A stretch of 64,000 nt of DNA from Bog-756 sp963769765 (GCA_963769765.1 CAVYNA010000003.1:372001-436000), one strand, 5' to 3'; shown: positions 49,558 through 59,297, numbered from the stretch's first letter. Notes: generated by a model not told the origin, from the letters alone. Made by a program: numbers and translations.

Positions 49558-50451
49558 GTGTCCGGAGCCGATGCGGGGGCCGAGTGCGTCATCAACGTCA
49601 GTGAGGGTCGCGACCACCTGATCATCGAGGAGGTGCGCGCCGCGGGCGGGAGCACGGTCGTCGACGTGCACGTCGACGCGGACCACCACCGTTCGGTGCT
49701 CACCCTGGCCGGACGGCTCTCGGAGGTCGAAGCGGCCGCACGCTCGGTTGCAGCGGCCGCGGTCGAGCGGATCGATCTCCGGACCCATCGGGGGGTCCAC
49801 CCGCGCTTCGGTGCGGTCGACGTGGTGCCCTTTGTCCCGTTTCCCTCGATCGGATCGGCCGGTCCATCCGGTGGTCCCGATGGCACCGCGTGGCAGGCGG
49901 TGCTCGACGCACGGGGACGGTTCGCCGAGTGGGCCGGCACGGTGCTCGGGGTTCCCTGCTTCCTCTACGGACCCGAGCGCTCACTCCCCGAGGTGCGACG
50001 CGACGCGTTCGGTCCGCTCCGACCCGACGCCGGCCCGCCCCGACCACACCCGACCGCCGGAGCGATGGCGGTCGGGGCACGCCCGGTGCTCGTGGCCTAC
50101 AACATCTGGATCGCGGCGGGGAAAGACGACGACCAGCCTGCCGCCCTGGCCGCCGCCCGATCGATCGCCGCTTCGATCCGCGGTCCGAACGTGCGGGCGT
50201 TGGGGTTCGCCGTCGGCGGCGTCGCCCAGGTGAGCGTCAATCTCCTCGATCCGGTCACCGTCACCGTCGCCGACGTGTACGACGCAGTCGCCGCGGATGC
50301 GTCGGCCCGCGGCTGCATGGTCCTCCGTGGAGAGCTGGTCGGCCTCGCACCGGGCCTGATGCTCGACGCGGTGCCGCCCGACCGTTGGGGTGAGCTCGAC
50401 CTCGCAGGAGACCGGACCGTCGAGGCGCGGGTGGCTTCGTCAGGCCGTTGA
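49558..50451 (+). CDS. glutamate formiminotransferase-like protein (FTCD N-terminal type)
   Basis: A 297-aa protein of the formiminotransferase family, which moves the formimino group of N-formimino-glutamate to tetrahydrofolate in histidine breakdown. CVINVSEGRD at the N-terminus, the His-rich DVHVDADHHRSVLTL, RTHRGVHPRFGAVDVVPFVP and the C-terminal RGSELVG-like RGELVGLAPG are family motifs. No hut genes are near, so a different folate role is possible. The GTG at 49558 lies 22 nt after the whiB stop. Confidence 0.85.
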   Translation: MSGADAGAECVINVSEGRDHLIIEEVRAAGGSTVVDVHVDADHHRSVLTLAGRLSEVEAAARSVAAAAVERIDLRTHRGVHPRFGAVDVVPFVPFPSIGSAGPSGGPDGTAWQAVLDARGRFAEWAGTVLGVPCFLYGPERSLPEVRRDAFGPLRPDAGPPRPHPTAGAMAVGARPVLVAYNIWIAAGKDDDQPAALAAARSIAASIRGPNVRALGFAVGGVAQVSVNLLDPVTVTVADVYDAVAADASARGCMVLRGELVGLAPGLMLDAVPPDRWGELDLAGDRTVEARVASSGR

Positions 50452-50492
50452 ACGCCCGATCTGGTCTGTCCGGACCGGTCGACCCCTGCAGA

Positions 50493-50765
50493 TCAAGAAG
50501 CGCTGGCAGCCCGCCGCTGCATTGCGCGCTGGCGGCGCAGTCGACGGCGCTCGCGCTCGGAGAGCCCGCCCCAGATGCCGAATTTCTCGCCGTTGGCCAG
50601 GGCGTACTCGAGGCAGTCCTCCCGCACGACACAGCCCCGGCACACCTCCTTCGCCTCACGGGTGGACGCGCCACGCTCCGGAAAGAAGAGGTCAGGATCG
50701 ACCCCCATGCAGTTCGCTTTGGTCTGCCAGGTGCGCTCTTGGGGTCCATACATCAACGAGACCAT
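50493..50765 (-). CDS. WhiB-family regulator, WhiB2/WhmD-like
   Basis: A 90-aa WhiB protein: Cys ligands in KANCMG, EVCRGCVVREDCLEY, then FGIWGGLSERERRRLRRQRA. The sequence around the second to fourth Cys and the ALANGEKFGIWGG turn resembles WhiB2/WhmD, which in mycobacteria and Streptomyces controls septation; that role is inference. Start set at ATG 50765 (MVSLMYGPQERTW); the upstream frame is unlikely to code. It converges on the formiminotransferase gene. Confidence 0.9.
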   Translation of the reverse strand: MVSLMYGPQERTWQTKANCMGVDPDLFFPERGASTREAKEVCRGCVVREDCLEYALANGEKFGIWGGLSERERRRLRRQRAMQRRAASAS

Positions 50766-50820
50766 GTCCACCGACCGACCTCCCTCCCACTCATCCACAC
50801 GGTCCCTCGGGCAGGACCGC

Positions 50821-50849
50821 ATAGCACGGATGTAACTACAGTTATGTCA
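50821..50849 (-). promoter_or_regulatory. putative promoter of the second whiB gene
   Basis: On the minus strand TGACAT (50844-50849) and TGCTAT (50821-50826) are spaced by 17 nt in an AT-rich island, giving a leader of about 50 nt to ATG 50765. TACAG and CTGTA in the same island form a loose inverted repeat. The remaining gap up to 50998 shows no gene. Confidence 0.35.
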
Positions 50850-50998
50850 TCCTTCACTATCCTGTAGGGAAACGCAAGGAGAACATCGCTTGTGAAGAGA
50901 GGCGCAAGCGAGCGTCCAAAGCGCCGACCTGGCTTGGCGGACGCCGGAGGATCAGTCCGACGGCCCGAGCGGAGCCCGTCAGACCGGACTGCGACCGG

Positions 50999-53032
50999 TC
51001 AGACCGCCCGGCGGCCTCTCGAGCGCAGCCGCTTCTTGTGCTGGAGGAAGTCGACCAGCACGTAGTCGCCGAGCTCGTCCGGCGAGGTCGCGAACGTCCG
51101 TCCCCGGTTGATCCGGGCCAGCTGCTCCACGAATCCGCGCAGGCCGCGGTCGGGGTCGAGGAGGAAGGTGTTGATGGTGATGCCGGCCTTCGTGCAGCGG
51201 AGGACCTCGGCGAGCGTGACTTCGAGCGTCTCGGGCACCGGAGGGTAATTGAAGAAGACGTCGTACCCGATGCCACCCGCGTAGGGGACGATGTGCGCGG
51301 TGGGCTCGCCGTCGGTGACCAGGATGATCTGCTTGGTTCCCTGTTGGTGGGCGAGCAACTTCCTCGCGAGGATCAACCCGTGCTGCAGGTTGGTGCCGTA
51401 CACGTAGTCCCAGCTGACCGTCGGCAGGTCCTCGGGCTCGATCTCACGGGCGACCTCCGAGAAGCCGACCAGCCCGAGGTAGTCCCGAGGGAAGCGGGTC
51501 GCGATGAGCGTGTGCAGGGCGAGGGCCATCTTCTTCGCCGGCACGAAGTTGTCGCGCATCGGCATGGAGAGCGAGAGGTCGAGGAGGAGCACCGTGGCCG
51601 ACCGGGTCAGCGCCTCGGTCTCGATCACCTCGAAGTCGCCCGGCGCGAGGCGGACCGGCACCCCGCTGCCGCCGCGGCGCACCGCGTTGTGGACGGTCCG
51701 TGAGAGGTCGAGATTGAACGGATCTCCGAACTCGTAGGGCTTGGTCGTCTCTTCGCGGTCGTGGCCGGTGCCGGTGAACGTCGTGGCGTGGTTTCCGACC
51801 CGGTCCTTCGTCAGCTGGGAGAAGAGGTCGGAAAGCGCTTGGTGGCCGATGCGCCGGATCCCCTTCGGAGTGAGCTCGAAGCGGCCTTCGTTCTGGTCGA
51901 TGAGCCCGGCGTCCGCGAGCCGCTTGGCGAGCTTCGAGAGCTGGTCGAGCGAGTCAGCCGCGTCCTCGCCGAGATGGCGCGCGACCTTGTCGAGGTCGAC
52001 CTCGGCGAGCGCCGCCGGGGAGTTCGCCGAGCGGAGAAATGCCTCGAGCTCCTCGAGATCGCGCAAGCGGGCCGCTGCGTCGGTCGCATCGCCCATGCCC
52101 ATCGGTTCGTCACCGCTGAACCGGAACCGCTGCGACCAGCCCGCACCCGGAAAGGCGCGCTGGAGATTGCCGGAGAGCCGGTCGATCTGCCAGCGCAGAT
52201 CGAGGTCCTCGAGGAGGGACTCGGCGAGCCCCTGGAGCTGGGCACGCTGCTCGGCGGACATCGAGTTCCACATCGCCTGTGCGGCCGCCATCCGCTGGGC
52301 GAGCTGCTCGAGCAGCTCGTCGAGGTCCTTCGGATCGCCGGGGAAGAGGTCGCCGAACTGCTCCATGAACGACTCGAAGCTCGGATCGATCGGTTCCGCG
52401 GCCTCGCGCTGCTCGATCATCCGGTTGAGCGCGTCGAAGGCCTGGCGCATGTGCTCGAGCTGGTCGGGATCGGGGTTCGAGAGTGCGTCGGACATCTGAT
52501 CGAAGTAGGTGCGGGCGACCTCCTCTCGCAACCGCTCGAGCAGCTCCTCGAAGTGCTCGCGCGCCTCGGAGGAGACGAACTCGTAGCTCTGGAGCCCGCG
52601 CACCTGGCCGGCGAGATCACCCGGGAGCAGATCGAGCTGCATCCGCCGCTCGGTGGCGACCTCGTCGGTCACCTCCTGACGGCGCTGGTCACCAGAGGCG
52701 CGGGCATCCGCTTCGAGCTGGTCGATCCCGGTGCGCTCCTCGTCGATGACGTCTTGGAGCTCCTCGGCGATCTCGCGGTAGGCGCCCCCGAGATCGCCCC
52801 GCTCGAGCTCCTCCTCGCGGGCGAGTCGCAGCCGGTCCATGAGGTCGCGGAGCCCCTCGACCTGCCGCCCGTCGGGAGCCTGCCATCCTCGGTTGAGCAT
52901 CCGCTGCAGCGCTTCGTGCAAGTCGCCGTTCGCGAGGAGGTCGTCGGTCAGCTGCGCGAGGACCGCGTCGGCGTCGTCGACGAGTGACTCCTGTGTACCG
53001 TCCCACCGGCGGTAGTCGAATCGCCAGGTCAT
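50999..53032 (-). CDS. VWA-domain protein, partner of AAA+ (MoxR/magnesium-chelatase-like) ATPase
   Basis: A 677-aa protein. The C-terminal third is a von Willebrand A domain with an intact MIDAS (LLDLSLSMPMRDNF; VTDGEPTAHI). The first 350 residues are acidic, helical and rich in Glu/Asp/Leu, as in the chelatase-D-like partners. Its ATG overlaps the AAA+ gene stop by 4 nt, so both are made together. Such pairs act as chaperones that insert cofactors or remodel complexes; the target here is unknown. Confidence 0.88.
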   Translation of the reverse strand: MTWRFDYRRWDGTQESLVDDADAVLAQLTDDLLANGDLHEALQRMLNRGWQAPDGRQVEGLRDLMDRLRLAREEELERGDLGGAYREIAEELQDVIDEERTGIDQLEADARASGDQRRQEVTDEVATERRMQLDLLPGDLAGQVRGLQSYEFVSSEAREHFEELLERLREEVARTYFDQMSDALSNPDPDQLEHMRQAFDALNRMIEQREAAEPIDPSFESFMEQFGDLFPGDPKDLDELLEQLAQRMAAAQAMWNSMSAEQRAQLQGLAESLLEDLDLRWQIDRLSGNLQRAFPGAGWSQRFRFSGDEPMGMGDATDAAARLRDLEELEAFLRSANSPAALAEVDLDKVARHLGEDAADSLDQLSKLAKRLADAGLIDQNEGRFELTPKGIRRIGHQALSDLFSQLTKDRVGNHATTFTGTGHDREETTKPYEFGDPFNLDLSRTVHNAVRRGGSGVPVRLAPGDFEVIETEALTRSATVLLLDLSLSMPMRDNFVPAKKMALALHTLIATRFPRDYLGLVGFSEVAREIEPEDLPTVSWDYVYGTNLQHGLILARKLLAHQQGTKQIILVTDGEPTAHIVPYAGGIGYDVFFNYPPVPETLEVTLAEVLRCTKAGITINTFLLDPDRGLRGFVEQLARINRGRTFATSPDELGDYVLVDFLQHKKRLRSRGRRAV

Positions 53033-54540
53033 CCTCGTCCCCGGTAGGTGGCCCGCGAACCGGCGGCCTCCTTGTTGAGGCGCTTGGTGAGGTGGAGCCC
53101 TTCGAGGAGGAACTCGACCGCGCTGGCGAGCACCCCGGGGTCCTCCGAGCCCCCGGCGAGCGCTGCGACCGGGCCGGAGAGCGCGGGCAGCTGCGCCAGG
53201 ATCGTGCCGTACTCGGCAGCCGTCAGGTCGTCACCTGCATGGACCACGGTCTGCTCGCCGAATGCGGCGACGACGCCCTGCGGATCGGCGAGTGCTGCAC
53301 GCCGCCGGAAGACCACGAGCACCGCGGCCGAGACCAGCTGGCCGAGGATGATCTCCTCGCGGCCCTCCTCGAGCGACTCGATCTCGACCTTGCCCTGCGT
53401 CGAGGCGACGAGCGCCTGGAGGTCCGAGATGCGCGGCACCGCCTCGGACTCACCGTTTCGGAGCGCGCGCCTGGTCGCGTTGGCGGCGAGGGTCTCGTAG
53501 TTGGCGATCGTGAGCCGGACCGAGACACCCGACCGCTGGTTGAGATGCGGGCTCTCGCGGGCGAGCTGGCTGAGCTCGGCGACGATCTCCGCCATGAAGT
53601 CGGGGACCACGACGACCGGACCCGCATGCGCAGTCCCTCCGTCGGCGCGATCGTCGACGGCCTGACCGGGCAGGTCGGCCTCGAGCTCGGCGATCCGCAG
53701 CTCGGTGACCGCGTCCGGCGGGTAGTGCGTGCGGATCTGCGCGCCGAACCGGTCTTTCAGCGGGGTGATGATGCGACCGCGGTTGGTGTAGTCCTCAGGG
53801 TTGGCGGTCGCCACCAACACGATGTCGAGCGGCAGCCGGACACGGTGGCCGCGGATCTGCACGTCCCGCTCCTCGAGCACGTTGAGCAGACCGACCTGGA
53901 TGCGCTCGGCGAGGTCGGGGAGCTCGTTGACGGCGAAGATGCCGCGGTTGAGCCGCGGCACCAGGCCGTAGTGGATGGTCAGCTCGTCGGAGAGATACCG
54001 GCCTTCGGCCACCCGGATCGGGTCGACCTCCCCGATGAGGTCGGCGATCGACGTGTCAGGCGTCGCGAGCTTCTCCCCGTATCTGTCACTGCGATGGACC
54101 CATGCCACGGGAAGATCGTCCCCGGCCTCGGCGAGGAGGTCCTTGGCGAAGCGTGAGACCGGGTGGAACGGGTCGTCGTTGATCTCCGAGTGGGCGACGA
54201 CCGGCAGCCACTCGTCGAGCAGGCCGACGAGGGAGCGGATGATCCGGGTCTTGGCCTGCCCGCGCTCGCCGAGGAGGATCACGTCGTGGCCTGCGAGGAT
54301 GGCGTTCTCGAGCTGGGGCAGCACGGTTGCGTCGAAGCCGAGGACACCTCTCACGAGTGGCTCGCCCGCCGCGATGCGCGTGGCGGCGTTGCGCCTGATC
54401 TCCTCGGCGACCGGGATCGAGGTCCAGCCGGCCCCCCGGAGGCGTCCGAGCGTGGTGATGTCCGGTGGTGGGGTCAACCTCGTCGCGAGATCGAGTGCGT
54501 TGGGCCCGGCGTGCGTGGGCGAGGGTTCCGGCGTGCTCAT
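53029..54540 (-). CDS. AAA+ ATPase, magnesium chelatase ChlI/MoxR-like
   Basis: A 503-aa AAA+ protein. Walker A is LLGERGQAKTR, Walker B/sensor region RGIFAVNELPDLAERIQVGLLNVLEERD, sensor 1 VLVATANPED and the arginine finger region IITPLKDRFGAQI. It forms a coupled operon with the VWA protein downstream. The ATG at 54540 follows TAGGCT (54548-54553) by 7 nt, so its mRNA is probably leaderless. Divergent from the sdh operon. Confidence 0.9.
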   Translation of the reverse strand: MSTPEPSPTHAGPNALDLATRLTPPPDITTLGRLRGAGWTSIPVAEEIRRNAATRIAAGEPLVRGVLGFDATVLPQLENAILAGHDVILLGERGQAKTRIIRSLVGLLDEWLPVVAHSEINDDPFHPVSRFAKDLLAEAGDDLPVAWVHRSDRYGEKLATPDTSIADLIGEVDPIRVAEGRYLSDELTIHYGLVPRLNRGIFAVNELPDLAERIQVGLLNVLEERDVQIRGHRVRLPLDIVLVATANPEDYTNRGRIITPLKDRFGAQIRTHYPPDAVTELRIAELEADLPGQAVDDRADGGTAHAGPVVVVPDFMAEIVAELSQLARESPHLNQRSGVSVRLTIANYETLAANATRRALRNGESEAVPRISDLQALVASTQGKVEIESLEEGREEIILGQLVSAAVLVVFRRRAALADPQGVVAAFGEQTVVHAGDDLTAAEYGTILAQLPALSGPVAALAGGSEDPGVLASAVEFLLEGLHLTKRLNKEAAGSRATYRGRG

Positions 54541-54700
54541 GCGAGCGAGCCTATGCGGCTCGACCGGCGTCGGCGCAGCGCGACCAGCGTCGATGTTTCG
54601 CAAGGTCCGCTCCGGGATGGAAAGATGAAGGTCCTCAGCGATTCGGGCCTGGAGCGACGCGCGCCAGAAGCCGGATCGGGCACGACAAGGGAGGAACGAC

Positions 54701-55525
54701 GTGACCACGTTGGAAGACGCCGCGGTGACACCGGTCGTCCTGGGCGAACCCCGTGGTGGTCCTGTGGTCGAGACCCTGCGCGAGGACCGGTGGTGGGTTC
54801 AGCCGGTCGTGACCGTCACCGTGCTGACGGCATTCGTCGCCTATGCGAGCTGGGCGGCCTTCGTCAACAAGAACTACTACGTCGGGGCCAACTTCAACCG
54901 CGATCTGATCTCGCCCTTCTACTCGCCGTGCCTGACCGCCAGCTGCGTGCCCGGAAGCCATCCGGGGACGATCATCACCTGGTGGACGATCTCGCCGGCA
55001 CTCCTCATCCTCGTCTTCCCGCTCGGCTTCCGGCTCACCTGCTACTACTACCGCAAGGCCTACTACCGCTCCTTCTGGCTCTCCCCGCCGGCATGTGCAG
55101 TCACCGACGCCCACGGTTCGTACACCGGCGAGTCGCGCTTCCCCTTGCTCCTCCAGAACGTCCACCGGTACTTCTTCTACGCCGGCCTCGTCTTCAACGT
55201 GATCCTCTCGATCGACGCGGTCGTGGCCTTCCGTCAGCCCGGCGTCGGGATCGGCTTCAGCATCGGCACCGCGGTCCTCCTCATCAATGCGACGCTGCTG
55301 TGGCTGTACTCGCTCAGCTGCCATGCCTGCCGTCATCTCTGCGGCGGGGGCGCGAAGCAGTTCTCCAAGTCACCCGTCCGGTACCGGATCTGGAAGGCCT
55401 TGACGCCGCTCAACGGAAAGCACATGGTCTTCGCCTGGATGAGCCTCCTCTTCGTCGCCTTCACCGACTTCTACGTGCGCCTGGTGGCGAGCGGCACCAT
55501 CCACGACTACGGCTTCCACTTCTAA
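54701..55525 (+). CDS. sdhC: succinate dehydrogenase membrane anchor, Sdh1 type
   Basis: A 274-aa membrane protein with five hydrophobic helices, recognised by position before sdhA/sdhB and by resemblance to the single large anchor of actinobacterial Sdh1 (Rv0249c-like). His residues suited to heme or quinone binding lie in NVHRYFFYAG, SCHACRHLCGGG and GKHMVFAWM. GTG 54701 has the strong Shine-Dalgarno GGGAGGAA. It anchors SdhAB and passes electrons from succinate to menaquinone. Confidence 0.88.
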   Translation: MTTLEDAAVTPVVLGEPRGGPVVETLREDRWWVQPVVTVTVLTAFVAYASWAAFVNKNYYVGANFNRDLISPFYSPCLTASCVPGSHPGTIITWWTISPALLILVFPLGFRLTCYYYRKAYYRSFWLSPPACAVTDAHGSYTGESRFPLLLQNVHRYFFYAGLVFNVILSIDAVVAFRQPGVGIGFSIGTAVLLINATLLWLYSLSCHACRHLCGGGAKQFSKSPVRYRIWKALTPLNGKHMVFAWMSLLFVAFTDFYVRLVASGTIHDYGFHF

Positions 55526-55540
55526 GAGGGAACGATCGCC

Positions 55541-57376
55541 ATGAGTGAGTACGAGACCCACGAGTTCGACGTGATCATCATCGGTGCAGGCGGGGCCGGC
55601 CTGCGGGCAGCGATCGAGGCCAGGGCGATGGGACTCCGCACGGCACTGGTGTGCAAGTCGCTGTTGGGGAAGGCGCACACGGTGATGGCCGAAGGCGGGG
55701 TGGCCGCCGCACTCGGCAACGTCCAGCCGGAGGACGACTGGAAGGTCCACTTCCGCGACACGATGCGCGGCGGGAAGATGCTCAACAACTGGCGGATGGC
55801 CCAGCTCCATGCCCAGGAGTCGCCGGACCGGGTCCGCGAGCTCGAGGACTGGGGAGCGCTCTTCGACCGGACGAAGGACGGCCTCATCCTCCAGCGGGAC
55901 TTCGGCGGGCACCGGTACGCCCGCCTCGCCCACATCGGCGACCGCACCGGCCTCGAGCTCATCCGGACCCTGCAGCAAAAGGCCGTCGCAGACGGGATCG
56001 ACGTGTTCATGGAGCTCAAGGTGCTCCGGCTCCTGCACGACGCGGACGGCACGGTCTCGGGCCTCGTCGGCTACTGGCGCCCCTCGGGCGAATTCGTGGT
56101 CATGGCGGCCAAGGCCGTGGTGATGGCCACCGGCGGCCTCGGAAAGAGCTGGATGTACACGTCCAACTCGTGGGAGTCGACCGGCGACGGCCACGCGATG
56201 AGCCTCTGGGCGGGAGCGGACCTCATCGACATGGAGTGCGTGCAGTTCCACCCGACCGGCATGGTCTGGCCACTGTCGGTGCGGGGCATCCTGGTGACCG
56301 AGGGTGTCCGCGGCGACGGCGGAGTGCTGCGCAACTCGGAGGGCGATCGGTTCATGTTCGACTACGTGCCACCGATGTTCCGGTCGGAGACCGCCGACTC
56401 GGAGGACGAGGCCGACAAGTGGTACGACGACCACACCGCCGGCAGGCGTCCTCCGGAGCTCCTCCCCCGGGACGAGGTCGCCAGGTCGATCAACACCGAG
56501 GTGAAGGCCGGACGCGGGAGCCCGCACGGCGGTGTGTACCTCGACATCGCGAGCCGGCGCACTGCCGAAGACATCCGCCGGCGGCTGCCGTCGATGTACC
56601 ACCAATTCAAAGAGCTCGCCGGGGTGGACATCACCGTCGAGCCGATGGAGGTGGGCCCCACGTGTCACTACGCGATGGGAGGGGTACGTGTCGAGGCCGA
56701 CACCACGGCCACGACCGTTCCCGGGCTCTTCGCCGCCGGTGAGGTCGCCGGCGGGATGCACGGATCGAACCGGCTCGGGGGGAACTCCCTCTCCGACCTC
56801 ATCGTGTTCGGTCGCCGCGCCGGCATCGGGGCTGGCGAATTCGCAGCACGACGCAACGGGACGGTCGACGTCGACCGCAGCGAGGCCCATGCGGCGATCG
56901 CGGCGGCGATCGCACCGTTCGACCGTGAGTCGGGGGAGAACCCCTACGAGATCCAACAGGCGCTGCAAGAGACCATGCAGCACCTGGTCGGCATCATCCG
57001 GACCGGATCAGAGCTCGAAGAGGCCCTCGGGAAGATCGAGGAGCTGGAGGAGCGCGCGAAGCATGTGGCGCTCTCCGGCGGCCGGCGGTACAACCCGGGA
57101 TGGAACCTGACCACCGACCTGCCCTCGATGCTCACCGTGTCGCGCTGCACCACCCTCGGGGCGATCAACCGCAAGGAGAGCCGGGGCGGCCACACCCGCG
57201 ACGACTTCCCGACGCCCGATCCGGAGATGGGCAAGGTCAACTTCGTGCAGCGGGCCGGGGTCGCAGACACGAGCGGGGTCGGCGGGACCCCGTCGGTCTC
57301 GACGTTCACCGCGACGCCCGAGGCGATCCCGGAGATGCCTGACGAGCTCAAGGCGCTGTTCGAGGAGGCGAGTTGA
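55541..57376 (+). CDS. sdhA: succinate dehydrogenase flavoprotein subunit
   Basis: A 611-aa FAD subunit that oxidises succinate to fumarate. FAD-binding IIIGAGGAGLRAAIEA at the N-terminus, the covalent-FAD His in KAHTVMAEGG, active-site segments QFHPTGM and GSNRLGGNSL, and a C-terminal helical domain (MQHLVGIIRTGSELEEALGKI). All catalytic elements are present and length is normal. The sdhB start shares its first base with the sdhA stop codon. Confidence 0.95.
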   Translation: MSEYETHEFDVIIIGAGGAGLRAAIEARAMGLRTALVCKSLLGKAHTVMAEGGVAAALGNVQPEDDWKVHFRDTMRGGKMLNNWRMAQLHAQESPDRVRELEDWGALFDRTKDGLILQRDFGGHRYARLAHIGDRTGLELIRTLQQKAVADGIDVFMELKVLRLLHDADGTVSGLVGYWRPSGEFVVMAAKAVVMATGGLGKSWMYTSNSWESTGDGHAMSLWAGADLIDMECVQFHPTGMVWPLSVRGILVTEGVRGDGGVLRNSEGDRFMFDYVPPMFRSETADSEDEADKWYDDHTAGRRPPELLPRDEVARSINTEVKAGRGSPHGGVYLDIASRRTAEDIRRRLPSMYHQFKELAGVDITVEPMEVGPTCHYAMGGVRVEADTTATTVPGLFAAGEVAGGMHGSNRLGGNSLSDLIVFGRRAGIGAGEFAARRNGTVDVDRSEAHAAIAAAIAPFDRESGENPYEIQQALQETMQHLVGIIRTGSELEEALGKIEELEERAKHVALSGGRRYNPGWNLTTDLPSMLTVSRCTTLGAINRKESRGGHTRDDFPTPDPEMGKVNFVQRAGVADTSGVGGTPSVSTFTATPEAIPEMPDELKALFEEAS

Positions 57377-58350
57377 TGTCCGAGGTGACTGGAGACGGAA
57401 GCGCGCCTGACGACGTCGTCATGCACGTCTGGCGCGGCGACGAGACCGGTGGCGAGTTCGCCGAGTACGTGCTGGCCTCCCAGGAGGGCGAAGTCGTGCT
57501 CGACGTGGTCCATCGCATCCAGGCCACCCAGGCGCCCGACCTCGCGTGCCGGTGGAACTGCAAGGCGGGCAAGTGCGGGTCGTGCTCGGCCGAGATCAAC
57601 GGGCGACCGGCGTTGATGTGCATGACCCGGATGAGCGAGCTCCCTCCCGGACGCCCCGTGACCCTCACGCCGATGCGGGCCTTCCCGATCCTGCGCGACC
57701 TGGTGACCGACGTCTCCTACAACTACGAGGTGGCCAAGCGGATCCCGCCGTTCAGCCCGCGACCGAAGACCCCCGACGAGGAGCAGGCCGGCGGTTACCG
57801 CATGGCACAGATCGACGTCGAGCGGAGCCAGGAGTTTCGCAAGTGCATCGAGTGCTTCCTCTGCCAGGACGTGTGCCACGTGATCCGCGACCACGAGGAG
57901 AACAAGACCGCGTTCGCCGGGCCGCGCTTCTTCGCCCGGTCGGCCGAGCTCGAGATGCACCCGCTCGACGACAACGACCGGCGGGAGCTGCTCCATCAGG
58001 AACAGGGCATCGGCAAGTGCAACATCACCAAGTGCTGCACCGAGGTGTGCCCCGAGCACATCAAGATCACGGACAATGCGATCATCCCGCTGAAGGAGCG
58101 GGTCGTCGACGCCTCCTACGACCCGGTCGCCTGGCTGGGCCGGAAGATCCTCAGGCGCGACAAGCGCTCTGCCGCGGCGGCTGCCGCGAGCGCGCCGGCG
58201 ACCGGACCGGCCGCGGTGCAACCGAAGTTCGTGGTGCACGGGATCCCTTCGACCAACGGGAGCGATCCGACCGGGGTCGGTCAGTTCGCCCCACCGGGGC
58301 CTCCGAGAGGGGATCCTGACACCGCCGCCGGCGAACACCCGACGGACTGA
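57376..58350 (+). CDS. sdhB: succinate dehydrogenase iron-sulfur subunit with extended C-terminus
   Basis: A 324-aa subunit carrying three clusters: 2Fe-2S in CRWNCKAGKCGSC...C, then CIECFLCQDVC and CNITKCCTEVCPEH for the 4Fe-4S and 3Fe-4S sites. The last about 55 residues (after KRSAAAAAASAPATGP) are an Ala/Pro/Gly-rich low-complexity tail not needed for the fold. ATG 57376 shares one base with the sdhA stop. Completes the Sdh1-type operon. Confidence 0.94.
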   Translation: MSEVTGDGSAPDDVVMHVWRGDETGGEFAEYVLASQEGEVVLDVVHRIQATQAPDLACRWNCKAGKCGSCSAEINGRPALMCMTRMSELPPGRPVTLTPMRAFPILRDLVTDVSYNYEVAKRIPPFSPRPKTPDEEQAGGYRMAQIDVERSQEFRKCIECFLCQDVCHVIRDHEENKTAFAGPRFFARSAELEMHPLDDNDRRELLHQEQGIGKCNITKCCTEVCPEHIKITDNAIIPLKERVVDASYDPVAWLGRKILRRDKRSAAAAAASAPATGPAAVQPKFVVHGIPSTNGSDPTGVGQFAPPGPPRGDPDTAAGEHPTD

Positions 58351-58367
58351 CTGACCCGGACGCAGCA

Positions 58368-58793
58368 GTGGCGAGATTCCTCACTCCCGAGTGGGCCGCT
58401 GCGTTCAACGACGCACTCGAGGGCGTCACGCTCCCCGCACCAGGCCCCGACGCCGGCCTGCTCCCCGCCGACGGGCGATTCTCCTTCGCCGAGGAGGTGA
58501 CCGGCGCGCCCGGCGGCGACGTTCGGGTCGTGCTCCGCGTCGACGACGGGCACCTGCGTCTCTCGCTGGGACCGGTCGACGACCGGTCAGATCCCGATGA
58601 CGTCGACCTCACGATCGTGCTCGACTACGACGACGCGGTCGCGCTGGCCGGCGGTCGGTTGGCCGTCGCAGACGCGCTCAACGCCGGAAGGGTGCGGGTG
58701 CGCGGCGACCTCTCCGTCCTCGTGGCCGGCCAGGAGCTGCTGGTCGCGGCTCGTTCGGCGACCGGCGCCCTGCACGAGGCGACGACCTACTGA
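58368..58793 (+). CDS. SCP2-like sterol-carrier-domain protein
   Basis: A 141-aa protein with the SCP2 pattern: FLTPEWAAAFNDALEG at the start, a strand pair VVLRVDDGHLRLSLG, then DLTIVLDYDDAVALAGGRL, and the terminal helix region ALNAGRVRVRGDLSVLVAGQELL. Such proteins bind lipids or acyl-CoAs in a hydrophobic tunnel. GTG start, 17 nt after sdhB, so it may be read from the same mRNA. Confidence 0.78.
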   Translation: MARFLTPEWAAAFNDALEGVTLPAPGPDAGLLPADGRFSFAEEVTGAPGGDVRVVLRVDDGHLRLSLGPVDDRSDPDDVDLTIVLDYDDAVALAGGRLAVADALNAGRVRVRGDLSVLVAGQELLVAARSATGALHEATTY

Positions 58794-58804
58794 GGGCCGT
58801 CGGC

Positions 58805-59227
58805 GTGGACATCCTCTCCAGCCGGACCATCCTCCACCCCACCGATCTCGATCGTTCGCTCGCCTTCTACGGCACGCTCCTCGGCCTCCCGATCGCCCGT
58901 GAGTTCGGCGCGGGCATGCACCGTGGGGTCGTCTTCTTCGCGGGCGGCGGCTTCATCGAGGTGGTCGGCGTCCGATCTGGTGACGGGGACGTGGGGCGCG
59001 AGACAGCGGACGTCCCGCCGGTCGCGCTCTGGCTGCAGGTCCGCTCGGTCGAGGCGACCGTCGTCGAGCTCGCCGGCCGCGGTGTGCCCATCCTGCGTGA
59101 GCCGGTCCTCGAGCCGTGGGGCCTCGTCGAGGCGTGGGTCGAGGACCCCGACGGGCTCCGCATCCACCTCGTCGAAGTGCCCGCGGAGCACCCGCTCAGA
59201 CGCGACCCACGTACGAGTCCTCGCTGA
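58805..59227 (+). CDS. glyoxalase/VOC-family protein
   Basis: A 140-aa vicinal oxygen chelate protein: LHPTDLDRSLAFYGTLLGLPI at the N-terminus and EAWVEDPDGLRIHLVEVP at the C-terminus are the paired beta-alpha-beta modules. A metal-binding Glu is seen in the last strand region. Function (lyase, dioxygenase or antibiotic binding) cannot be assigned. GTG 58805 lies 11 nt after the SCP2 gene, so likely the same transcript. Confidence 0.8.
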   Translation: MDILSSRTILHPTDLDRSLAFYGTLLGLPIAREFGAGMHRGVVFFAGGGFIEVVGVRSGDGDVGRETADVPPVALWLQVRSVEATVVELAGRGVPILREPVLEPWGLVEAWVEDPDGLRIHLVEVPAEHPLRRDPRTSPR

Positions 59228-59297
59228 CCGGGTCGGACCCGATCCCGACGGGTCGGGACCGGGTCCGTCTGGGACGGCGCCAGTAGGGTCTCCGTCG

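Noticed and set aside
51761..52987. 408-codon plus-strand frame opposite the VWA-domain gene
   Set aside because: Leu/Glu-rich mirror of an acidic helical protein; no start signal and no motif.
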